Positions 1 to 9,894 of a DNA stretch of 64,000 bases are shown here, one piece after another. Location: the NCBI GenBank assembly GCA_027625915.1, contig JANTQA010000070.1, positions 7,135,001 through 7,199,000 on the forward strand, written 5' to 3'. How positions within the stretch are numbered: the stretch's first letter is position 1; every line of letters begins with the position of its first letter. The notes beneath the pieces were generated by a model. It saw nothing but the letters and a program-made list of their open reading frames with translations, was not told the DNA's origin and searched no databases. This stretch comes from Anaeramoeba flamelloides (lineage: Eukaryota; Metamonada; Anaeramoebidae). The translations under genes were made by a program, and so were the position numbers.

Positions 1-90
1 AGAGAGGATACTGATGAGTTGTTCAGAAAAATTAATACAAAAGAAATATACAACATCACAATAGAATATTTTCTGACTAATATAACATAG
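1..90 (+). CDS. Possible 3' end of a coding sequence entering from the left
   Basis: Frame 1 is open from the first base to a TAG at 88-90. It reads about 29 residues of ordinary mixed composition (begins REDTDELFRKINTKEI, ends YFLTNIT) and is less AT-rich than the sequence after it. No family is recognisable in so short a piece. The opposite strand is also open over much of the same stretch, and the flanking TRIM-like gene still lacks its last exon on that strand, so the coding strand is not certain. It could also be chance. Confidence 0.2.
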   Translation, partial: REDTDELFRKINTKEIYNITIEYFLTNIT

Positions 91-747
91 CACTCTATAA
101 GAAAAAATGAATTAAAATCTAAGTCTAAATAGCAAGTCATTCAACTCGTCAAAAACATATAATCTCTCAATACAACTACTAGTTTTTATATCTTAATTTA
201 TTTTTTCCACTCTTCATTTTTTACTCTTTTTTTTCTTCTTTTTTCCAGAAAACTAAATTAACTTTAAAAGCCTTATAATGACAGTGATTAAAATGTTCTT
301 TATACTACTCTTTGAATTAGGACTCACAAATTTAGTAACTTAAAAACTCTCTTTTTAACAGATTAAGAGCTATTGGGCACTTAACCCTTACCAATAAAGT
401 CTATTCTCTTTTATTTTTTCATTTCTTTCTTTTTTCTTGTTTTTATTTAAAAATATATTTTTTTTCTTTTCATTTTTTAAATAAAAGCTATCTGATATAT
501 TATAAATTGCCAACATTATAGTCAGGATAAACAACTCAATAAATTTTAGAGTTTCGTCGAGTGATTTAGAGTGCCCAATTTTTCCACAATTCGAAAGAGT
601 GGAGAAAAATCATGATTTTACTCAATTCTTTTGAATTCTGAAAAACCTAACGGCAAACATGATGTGATTTTATTGAATCCACTCTCTTCAATAATAAAAT
701 AAAAAATATAATATTTTTGTTCAGAAGAAAAAAAAGTAAAATTTTAC
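91..747. other. Non-coding AT-rich stretch, probably 3' intron or flank of the TLDc gene
   Basis: No supported gene. It holds one copy of the modular palindromic repeat (575-650) and a sequence at about 680-705 resembling the LINE/SINE 3' tails seen elsewhere in the window. The terminal exon of the minus-strand TLDc gene should lie here or left of the window; I could not identify it. Confidence 0.5.
575..650. repeat. Modular palindromic repeat, hairpin unit
   Basis: Two arms of about 30 bases face each other. The left arm contains TTTTCCACAATTCGAAAGAG, and the right arm ATTTTACTCAATTCTTTTGA continues into ATTCTG. It ends in CCTAACGG. The same arm pair, with small changes, recurs at about 16745, 24845, 40388, 45070, 51945, 52435 and 52545. 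Confidence 0.7.
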
Positions 748-3614
748 TCTGGTCCAAAAACAGGTCCATAATCATTGCCCCATACTAAAGCTATATAAAA
801 TAAATATAGAGCAAGAAATAATAATAAAAAATATAGTAAAAATATAAAATTAGATTTATTTTTCTGAATAATGATCATTGAATTTACAAAAAAAATTTTT
901 TATTGTTTTATAAACTCAAATTTTTTTAAAAAGGTAAACCTTTGTAATGTACTTTGATTAATTTTTGAATACTTTTATTTACTTAAGCGAATATTTTGAA
1001 AATTGTTCAAATTTTTTAATATAAAATATCTTTTAAAAATTGTGACTCACCTAAAATAATAAATTGAAAAAAAAAACTTTTTAATATTCAAGAATAACTT
1101 AATATTAACTCTTATTAAATAATTAGTTCTAAATGAATTCTTTAGATATACCACAGATGATATCCTTATGTTTGGTTTAAGGTCCTTACCATCCTTTGTC
1201 TAAAGATTAAAAGATTTTTTTTGTTTTTTTTTTATTATTTTTTGTTCTACCCTTTAAAAAACCTCACAATTGTGTCCTTAGGAATACATCTAAGAAGATA
1301 TTAGCCAATATAAATAAGTCAAGAAAAAAGGTAATTTTTTATCATTTTTTTTTCGCTTAGGTTTCAAAAAAATAATAACTTTCTTAAATTTGTCGCAAAA
1401 TGTAGATTAGTTGCTAATATATTCAATTATTTTAAAAAATCAAAAAATTAACTAATAGATTATTTTGAAAAATTATTTTGATATAATTGGAAAATTATGG
1501 ATGCTACAACTTATTTTCGTAAAAATGAAAAAAATTCAATCAGTCTTTAAGTTTTTGTTCTAATAGTAATTGGGTAAATCTTGTTAAGAAAAAAATTAAA
1601 AAAATATTTACATTTGTAGTTATAAATATTATTTTTAAAAACTTTTGGAAAACATTAAATAAAATAAGAGAAACTTCTACAAAAATGTTTTTAAATAATG
1701 AAACCATATTCACAGTGTATAACGATTTTGTAAAATCAATTATTCAAAAACCTAATACAAATATAATTAATTATATTAAAAAATTTAAAATTAATAAAAA
1801 TTCATTAAATCCAATTGACATAAAGAAAATTTTTGATCAAGATAAAATTAAAGAAATAATCAAATTTCAAAAAAATAAATCAGTTAAAGAATTTGACAAA
1901 ATAAATCATTATAAGTTTATAAAAAACCAACCAATTCAATATTTATTAAATTATAATTATTTTATTAAAACAGTTCAAAATATTTTTTTAAATTGGATAA
2001 CAGACGAAACTGAAAAAAAGTATAAATTTTATTAAAAAAAGAAATTTATTATTTATTCATAAATCGGGGGATGAAGGCGAACCATTAAATTATCGACCTA
2101 TCTCTATAAATCAATCTCTTCCAAGATTTTTTTTAAAATTAATATACATTGGAATTCAAGACTCATGGGACTTGATTTCAAAAAAAACAATTTGGATTTA
2201 AAAAATATTTTGGAACAAAAATTGCTGTTTTAAATTTATTAAGAAAATTTAAAAAAGCTAAAAAATAAAAATAAAAATACAGAATACTTTGTAGTTACTA
2301 TAGACATACAAAAATGTTTTGACTCTATACAACACTCGTTAATATATCAATCTATTAAAAAATTTATCAAAAATGAAACAATTAAAAATTGGCTCTTGAG
2401 ATATTACAAAAAAGAAGGAATTGGAGTTTACCAAGGAGATCCCTTATCACCAATTCTCTTCGCATTTATATCTCATTTCCTACTAGAAAAGTTAAAAACT
2501 TTAGCTGTTCATGTTCAAATGTATGCAGATGATCTTATTCTTATTATGAAAGGGCCATTAATCTCTCTAAAAATTAATCTAGAAAGGATTTTTTGAAATA
2601 ATAAAAAGATTCGGGATGAACCCACATAATAATAAAACCAAATATAAAAAAGAATTAAAAGATATTTTTTATCTTGGTATTTGGTTAGAAAAAAAAACAC
2701 ATCTTGAATATAATTTCAAAAAAGTAGAAAAGTCCTTGGAAACACTTAATCGATTGTTTCAACAAAATAAACTCAACAATGGAGTCAAAATAACTTCTTT
2801 CAAAGCTCTCATTTTAAGTCAACTTTATTATGGTCTTGAAATATTTGACTTGAAACAAAATGATTTTGAAAGAATTGATAGATTTATCAATAAATCAGTC
2901 ACAATTTTCTTACAAATTAATATCCATTCACCTCGATTAATTTATAAAACTGAAGCAAAAAATTGATCTCGCTAGATTAAAAGTATACCGAAGAAAATAT
3001 AAATTGATAGAAAAATTAGATTTCTTAAATTTAAAAAAATTAAAACCAATACTAAATTTTCGAAAATTGGAAAATGAAAATATTAATTGGCACACTAAGG
3101 GATTAAAATTATTAGATTTAGAATTAAAAGTTTTTCGATTAACCAAATTGGAAAATTCACCTAGTTGGAAAGTTCAACAATATCTAAAAATTATAAAACA
3201 ACAAAATTGCAATTTCAAACAACAAAAATATTTAAACTGGAAAGCTTCAAAAACAATTCTAAAATTTCGAAATTTTACTAATTGTTTAAATAGGTACTCT
3301 TATGTAACAAGTAAAAATAAAAATAAAAATTGTGATTTATGTAAAGAAAAGTTAAATATTGATATCATTGAAGATTTCGATCATTTTTTATGGGACTGTC
3401 CGGCCTATAAAATAAATCGAAAAAATCTGGATATCTGAATTTTTTGAAAAAATAAAAAATTAATAATATCAGAGATATTATTAATAAAAAAGAATTCATC
3501 ATATATATTATCATTAGTAAGTGATAATAAAATTTGTGATTCTTTAACAAAATTTCTAAAAAAAAGTTTAGAAATTAGGGCACACAGGAGAAAAGCAATT
3601 TTCTCTCTTCAAAA

Positions 3615-3657
<43 letters not shown>

Positions 3658-6600
3658 AATATTATTTTTTAATACTGTAATTTTTGTTTCAATTTTTAGA
3701 ATTGTCAAAAAAAATTAAAAAAAAAATTACAAAATAAGAATTTTTAATTATGATTCAAAGTAAAAAAATAAAAATAATTAATTGATTCATAATATTTATA
3801 ATGAATTTTTTTAGAGTTGTTTGAATTAGGAAGCATTAATATCATTTATTTTCAATTACAAAATACTTTAAATACAGACTAATTTATGGTGAGGTTAATC
3901 ACTGACAATCTGAAATGGTTATTTTCATTTTAGAAATAATTTATAATTTTTTTCAAGAATTTCTAAAAAGAACAAAACTATTAAAATTCAATAACTATAC
4001 AAAATTATAAAAGTACATCAAAATTTAATAAAAATTATTTTTTTCAGCTTTAAGGCTGTCGTCATTTACCGTAGATTTGCCCCATAATAAATGGGTGACT
4101 TGAAACCCAAAAAGGGGATTTTGAAATTGCACTTCTTTTGGTTGATAAAATTCAAATAATAAATATAAAAAAAAATCGTAGAATCTCATTAAAAAAAAAT
4201 ACAACGAAGAAAAATAAGTTTAAAAGAGTTCTCAATTCCAAAACAATAAAATTTTAAAAAAAATTAATCATTTCTTAATTTTTTTTTTTCCAAGTTTTAA
4301 ATTTCTTCAATTTAGTACAAATGGTTTTCTTTCAGTGCATAACCAATTTAATTCAATTTTATTCAAATTTGTGGTTATTTTGTAACTCTCTAAATTTGAC
4401 AAAGTAAGGATTTTTTAACATTCTTACGAGATAAAAATAAAACATTTTAGAAATATAAAAAAAAGAAAAAAAAAAATCTTCAAGATCTCAAAAAGTGCCA
4501 AAGAGACCAACACTTCGAAACTAACACTCAGTTGTTTTCAAAATTATAATTCATGACCATTCTAATTGGAAATTGAGTGTCTCTCTTTGGCACTTTTTTC
4601 GAAAAATGTCCTTAGTTTTTTGATTGTTAATTTTTGGAGATCGATCGTACATCACATGCTGGTTTGTTTTTTATTGGTATTAGGTAGACTCATAAAAATT
4701 ACAAATTTTGTTTTTCTTTTCAAAAATTATTTTTCAACATAAGACTCGGCCCTTTAGGGAATTATTAATAAAAATTAAAGAAATCCAATTTTGTGAAAAA
4801 CTTATTTTTGTCAATTATTTAATTTCTTGGATTTTGGAGATTCTCATTTTTATTTCGCACATATTAATTATCTTGATATTTTTCCAATAGCTTAGTCTAT
4901 ACAAATTATTATTATTTCTTTTTTTATTAATTTGTCAATCTTTTTTTGGTTCTTTAAGAAATGTGCTCTAAAAAAAAAAAAAAAAAAAATTAAAAAATTG
5001 GAATGTATAAAATTTACCTTTATCATTATCTGAACCAGTTAATTTCAAAATTTTTGGTAATTGAGAATTGTTTCCACAGTAAAAAAGGAAACACTTATCA
5101 GAGTGTATATATTCACCACCGTTTGTGTTACCCCAGCCAATGTCAGAATAACCACCAAAGACAAATCCCATTTCGTTGATACAAACAACAACTGAACTAC
5201 CTTTGAAATCGCAATACCTGTGGAAAAGATCATTTTTACTACCATGTTTATTTTTATCGAAATTTAAATGATATTTTTTATTCTTTGGCAAATATTTCAT
5301 TAATTCTTTCACTTGTTTGTTGTTTAGAATATTACTTTTAATTGTCAATTTTCTCATTGAAAATGCCTGTAGTGGGAATTGGGTATTGTTTATTTCTAAT
5401 TTTAGTTTAAAATCTCCATATTCTTCAATCTGATATTTGATATTGAATCTGTGTTTTTCATTATCTTCCATTACCTTTGATACCACATCTTTTGATTCAA
5501 AAATAATTTTATCCATGGTATCCAATATTGTACAATTGATGTAGATTTTGTTTTTTGTATTCCTCTTGTTTTTTAGAAATTTTAAAAATACTTCGACGTT
5601 AATGGTTTCAAGTTCGTAAAACTCTTCTTCCATTATAATGCTTGATTCTTCAACGGAGAAGGATGTGTGAAATGTTAATGATTCGATAGATTGCAATAGC
5701 TCGTCAATAACAAATATTTTATTTGTTCCAGATTTTGCATTCAATTCGAAATCTTGCTCTTTTAGGAATTTTTTAATCTTACTAATTTCAATTTTTTGTT
5801 TCATCATACCAAAATAGTCGTTATTTTTTTTTGACTTTTTAAAAAAGTTTATATATTTTTTAAATTGTTCAATATATTCTATTGATCCTTTTACCTGCTC
5901 AGATTGTTCACCTAATAATAAAATTTTTTGTGATTGTTCTTTTCCTATTGAAAGCAAAATTTCCTTCTTTCTTCGATCTAGACATTGGAATAATGTTTGA
6001 ATTTGTTCATTCACAAGTTTAGTATAGTATTTGTTTTGTTCTTTAATATTGTTTGTTTCTTGAATAATCTTGGTTAAAAATGAGTTCTTGTGTTTAATCA
6101 TTTGTCTGATTTGATTTTGTATATCATTGAATTCGTCGTCTACACTTTGAATAATTTTGCCACATTTGCGTAATTGTTTTATTTCATGATTGTTATGAGA
6201 ATCAAGAATGCACTTTGCACATAATATCTCTTCATCGTTTATACAATAATATTCATATTTTAATTGGTGCTTTTGACATACTCTTTCAATTGGATTATAG
6301 ATATCTTCAAAAAAATCTTTTTTGAATGAAAAAAAAAAAGGGGGGAGGGGGGGGGATTAGAAGGGTTTAGAATTAAATATGTATTTATAATATTATTTTT
6401 TACAGGGTAAAAACCTTTTAATAGTGTTTGTTATCTTTTGGCAACCCAGCTTTTATGTTTTGAATTGGATGTTATTAAATTTTTATATATCTTTTACAAA
6501 CTTATTCAAAAAGAAAAGTTATAGTTAATATTTTTTTTTTTTTATTTATATTTTATTATTATTTATTTTATTTTTATGAGGGATAATCATAAATAATAAT

Positions 6601-9600
6601 AATTTTAATAAAAAAAACCAATAAACAAATTAATAAAATTATCTTTTTTTCTCAGATGTTCTTTCTTCTATATTATTTTTTATTTTTTACTGGTATTAAT
6701 AAATATTTCCATAAAGATTAAAAAATCATTTTAATCTATATATTCTTGATAATCAAAAAAATATTAGAATAAAATTGAATTATAAACTCCATTCCAAATT
6801 TTGAGCACACAAAAATCAAAAATAGGCAAAAAAAATCTTAATTTTTTTATATTTTGGGATTTATTGTTAAGAAGTACGTTTTAAACACTTGGCCTGGTAA
6901 AGAGAGAATTTTGAAGTGACTAAATTTATGTTTTCTAAATCAAAGAGTGTATAAAAGACACGTCAAGTATCACGGATACAATTAGAAGAATTTTAAAATC
7001 AATTTAGTTTTCTAAAATAAAATTTTTTATATTTTTCAAAACATAATATTAAACCACATTTAAGTTACTCCAGTATTGATTTTTTTTATATCTATCCCTT
7101 TTATTCCAAATAAAAAAAAAAAATATTAATGAAAAAATAAAAATTAGTATTTCCAAAATGATGAAACGAGCAGAACAAAAAATGTATTGGTAAATTTGTA
7201 ATAATTTCACCAACAATTGTCGATCGATCAAATGGCTAAGATACCCATCAACTAATTTTTTTGAATTTTTTTAACTAAACTCAACTTTAACCTTCTATCA
7301 ATAATTGGAAAAAATTTTATCCGATCAAAATGAAAGAGAATACGTAATTTGAAAAAAGGAAATGAAAACAATAAAAAAAAGACAAAAGATGAAATAGTTT
7401 ATAAAAATCAAAATTATTTTCAAATTGAATGAAAGTATATTATTGTAATTGTTTAAACTTTTTTAACAATGTTCAAAATTTTAGAATTTAGTTTATTTTA
7501 TTTTTAATTTTTTCTTTCTATTTAGTGTTTATTGCACCTGGCTGAATTTTCTTTATATTGAAAAGAAAAGTTACAAACGATAAAGATCAAGTGGTTACTT
7601 GTTAATACTGTGATACTGAAACACGAAAGTATGAGTATCTTGAAAATAAAAACAAAAAAGCAAAGGCTAAAAATGGCCAAAGGTTTAAAGCAAATCAGAT
7701 CAAAAAAAAAAGAGAAATTACCATTGTGGAAAAAAAGTGAAACAGGAAAAAAAGTGAAACACGGTTTTTAATTGGGAACATTATTGAAAATTCAAAGTAA
7801 GATCAATAAAAAAAAGAATAAATAAAATAAATAAAGACAAAATGAAGTATTCTACACAATAACAGTTTTTTTAATACTACCTTTTGGTATGGGCTTTTCT
7901 TTGATTGATCAATTATTAAAAATTTGTACAAAAAAATGACTATTTTTGAGATCTCCAAAACTACACCTGCAATTTCGATAAGAAAAGTAGATTTAAATTG
8001 TATTTGTTGGATTGATTGAAAATAATATACTGGGTTATTATTTGAAGTTAATTGGTTTCTTCTTTTTATTGATTTTACTTTGAATTTTCAGTAATGTTCC
8101 CAATTAAAAACTGTGTTTCACTTTTTTTCGAAAACAGTTCTAACAATTAAATAATGGTCCCCTCTTGGGTAAACATTCATGAACAATTATCAAATTAAAT
8201 TAAATTAACCAAAAGTATTTTGGCTGTAATTTTGGGTATTCTTAATTAAATGATAGCATTTTCCTTTAGTTTTTTTTTTTATTTTTTACCAATTGGTTCT
8301 TATAATCCCTTTTTAAATTTCTATTTTATTTTTTCTTTTTTGTCAATTTTTTGTTTTTTTCTTTTTTAGCCATAAAGAAAATTTGGATGTGTCCTAACCC
8401 TTGAATAATTGTGAAATTTATCATTTTATGTTTAAATTAACCTTTTAGTTAATTTAAGTAAAAGAACATTTAGAGTGTAATTTACACTTCTCCAAAAGAT
8501 AAAAAAAAAATTCTTGGTTTTTTTACTAATACAAAGATCTTTATTAATTAATGAGATCGACAAATAGCACTTCTTTACTCCTAGAATTTTTCGAGTCATT
8601 TATTGGAAATTGGAATACTAATTTTATTTACACTCATTAACAGTATGTTTTAATATTATGATTTACTCTGGGTTGTCACTAAGCACTTAAAGGCCGTGTC
8701 ATTACCCCAAAAATAATTTTTTGAAATGGGAAAAAAAATTTTTGCAATTTTAGAAGTGTCTAATACCAAATAAAAACAAACCGGTTTGTGATGTAAGATC
8801 GATCTCCTAAAATCAATCTTGAAAACGAGTTCATTTTTAGAAAAAAGTGCCAACAACCAACACCCAATTTCTAATTTGGATTGTTGTGTATTATAATTTT
8901 GCAAACAAATGTGTTGAGTTTCGAAGTGCCGATCTTTGATGCTAATTGAGATCGTTTAGGAAATTTTTTTTTTTTTTTTTCATTTAGGAAAAGAGTTATT
9001 TTTATCTCAACAAATTCGACAAAATGCCACTCTGTCAAATTGATAGGATTGAAAAATAATCATCAGTTAGGTTGAATCGAATTAAATTGATTTTGTTCTT
9101 GAAAAAAACAATTTGTTTATAATCGAAGAAATTTAACACTTTGAAAAGAAGAAAAATAAGTTAAGATCATTTTTTTTTCTCAAAAGTTTTTTGTTTGAAA
9201 ACTCTTTTTGAACTTATTTTTGTTAATTTTGATTTTTTTATCATTTAGATCATATTAAATTTTTTTTTTTTGTTATTTGAATTTTTTCAATCAAAAGAAG
9301 AAAAATTTAACAATGTAATTTTTGGTGGTCAACCACTTCTTGAGTGGGTACTCAAATCTGTGGTAAGTGACGATTCCCGTAAAGAAAAAAAACTACAAGA
9401 GTGATTTCCAAAAACAAAAAATTTTGTTAAAAAAACAAAAATGTCAGGCATGGGTTATGGAACAAACTGAAATTTGTTTGTTTTGAAAACAAAAGGTGGG
9501 TGTATGAATTCAATATTCTAAAGAGGAATATTGTTTTTTCAATCACACTAAAGGTCCTTTATTTGTTGATACCTTTTTGTTATTATTTTGTATATTTATT

Positions 9601-9894
9601 TTACCAACACAACTTGTCAAAATTCCCTTTTTTTGTTGCAATGGGATTCTTGTAAAGGTTTGAAAAAGAAGATCGAAAAAAAACAAAACCATTACCTAAA
9701 AGTGTTGGTTTGTGGTCTTTAAAAGCTCGAAATTTGTGAATTATGAAAGAATGCTTTTCACAATAAAATTGAGAACAATCATCGCACCAATATTTTGCTT
9801 TTGTGTTCGTATTGCCTTCCTCTTTGCATTCACTGCAAAATTTGTCGCTTGGCTGGTTTTGGGTTTGTTGTGATTCAATGGGATGATTTATCAT
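748..9894 (-). CDS. TRIM-like protein: B-box1, B-box2, coiled coil, filamin-like domain, TLDc (3' end missing)
   Basis: Exons on the minus strand are 9894-9696, 6316-5018 and 790-748; the remaining 3' exon(s) were not found. Both junctions are phase 1 with GT-AG ends, and the split codons give Asp and Ala. Domains, in residues of the spliced product: B-box1 at about 20-63 (CSEC, CDDC, CEKH), B-box2 at 80-110 (CQKH, C91, CAKC, HNNH), coiled coil about 140-260, filamin/Ig-like fold about 285-387 (ending YGDFKLKLEINN), and TLDc from about 393, with FHRYCDFKG and FGGYSDIGWG. The 43-base exon supplies the later TLDc motif ALVWGNDYGPVFGP. B-boxes bind zinc and coiled coils usually oligomerise; TLDc domains are known from oxidation-resistance proteins and V-ATPase regulators. 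There is no RING, so E3 ligase activity is not expected from the sequence. Its cellular role is unknown. The introns (3,379 and 4,227 bp) are packed with transposons. Confidence 0.85.
1360..3905 (+). mobile_element. Long-TIR non-autonomous element, split by a LINE insertion
   Basis: Bases about 1360-1664 align with 18735-19020, and bases about 3657-3905 align with 19030-19280 of the intact copy at 18544-19280, in the same order and strand. The matching right end carries the long terminal arm (GTTTGAATTAGGAAGCATTA and onward). The LINE at 1665-3655 lies exactly between the two halves. The left terminal arm is not clear here. It has no ORF. Confidence 0.6.
1665..3655 (+). mobile_element. Non-LTR retrotransposon (LINE), 5'-truncated and broken, with poly(A) tail
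   Basis: This is a reverse-transcriptase fragment in several frames. Visible are an N-terminal RT region (open 1685-2035, no endonuclease domain before it), YRPIS at about 2088, the motif-A region DIQKCFDSI at about 2302-2328, QGDPLSP at 2432-2452, YADDL at 2522-2536, and a C-terminal CCHC zinc-knuckle-like motif (CDLC, later HFLWDC) at about 3331-3400. Reading frame changes occur near 2035, 2200-2280, 2600 and 2965, so it cannot encode a working protein. The 3' end has a short hairpin region, then CTCTTCAAAAAT and 39 As at 3617-3655. The lost 5' part and the tail are typical of target-primed insertion. Clade not assigned. Confidence 0.88.
4047..4710 (+). mobile_element. 0.7 kb TIR element, forward copy
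   Basis: It aligns along its length, in inverted orientation, with 8684-9385, and in direct orientation with about 27230-28315. The left end reads CTTTAAGGCTGTCGTCATTT. Shared internal landmarks are an inner pair of arms (GTGCCAAAGAGACCAACACT and its facing partner near 4590) and GATCGATC near 4640. The right TIR is missing or diverged. There is no ORF; the 60-codon frame at 4708-4890 lies outside the homology and looks random. Confidence 0.65.
6337..6356 (+). repeat. Interrupted G run (C run on the gene strand)
   Basis: This is a run of about 16 G broken by one A, just intronic to the acceptor of the TLDc exon at 6316. On the gene strand it is C-rich followed by T-rich, so it forms the upstream part of the polypyrimidine tract. 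It is unique in this AT-rich window. Confidence 0.6.
7500..7718 (+). repeat. Dispersed repeat R2, copy 1
   Basis: It contains ATCAAGTGGTTACTTGTTAA and CTTGAAAATAAAAACAAAAA, which align with 33430-33640 in the same orientation. The unit shows no ORF and no clear ends. The MITE starting at 7719 sits at its right edge and may have inserted into it. Confidence 0.5.
7719..8135 (+). mobile_element. MITE family A (TIR, TA-type), copy 1
   Basis: The left end is TA followed by CCATTGTGGAAAAAAAGTGA. The facing right arm is AATTAAAAACTGTGTTTCAC followed by TTTTTTTCG. It is homologous through its whole length to 27495-27896 and to the interrupted copy at about 49690-50702. No ORF. The right terminus is degraded. 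Confidence 0.7.
8415..8512 (+). mobile_element. LINE/SINE-type 3' tail, copy 1
   Basis: It reads a stem region, then TAGAGTGTAATTTACACTTC (a perfect short stem), TCCAAAAGAT and an A-run. The same order of elements occurs at 60785-60892 and, more loosely, at the 3' end of the LINE at 1665-3655. The body upstream is short or absent, so this is a severely truncated LINE or a SINE that borrows the LINE tail. Confidence 0.5.
8684..9385 (-). mobile_element. 0.7 kb TIR element, inverted full-length copy
   Basis: Both ends carry the same inward-facing sequence: CTTAAAGGCCGTGTCATTAC on the left, and CTTTACGGGAATCGTCACTT read from the right on the other strand. The interior matches 4047-4710 in reverse. 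It is non-coding; an 82-codon frame at 8656-8904 is an accident of the palindromic arms. Confidence 0.7.

Larger units (their letters stand above)
791..5017 (-). other. Intron of the TLDc gene, loaded with transposons
   Basis: The donor after the 5018-6316 exon is GTAAAT, and the acceptor TATAG lies just above base 790. Within it are a long-TIR element interrupted by a LINE (about 1360-3905) and one copy of the 0.7 kb TIR element (about 4047-4710). No ORF of host type was found. The assignment rests on matching phase and on the exon at 748-790 completing a TLDc motif. Confidence 0.75.
6317..9695 (-). other. First intron of the TLDc gene
   Basis: The donor is GTAATG at 9695, the acceptor AG at 6318-6317, both phase 1. 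It contains a dispersed repeat (about 7500-7718), a MITE (about 7719-8135), a LINE/SINE-type 3' tail (8415-8512) and the inverted 0.7 kb TIR element (8684-9385). Bases 6360-7500 hold nothing I can name. Confidence 0.75.

Noticed and set aside
1665-3655. Group II intron or retron reverse transcriptase
   Set aside because: The long poly(A) end, the C-terminal CCHC knuckle and the location in a eukaryotic intron point to a LINE; no ribozyme-like structure was seen.
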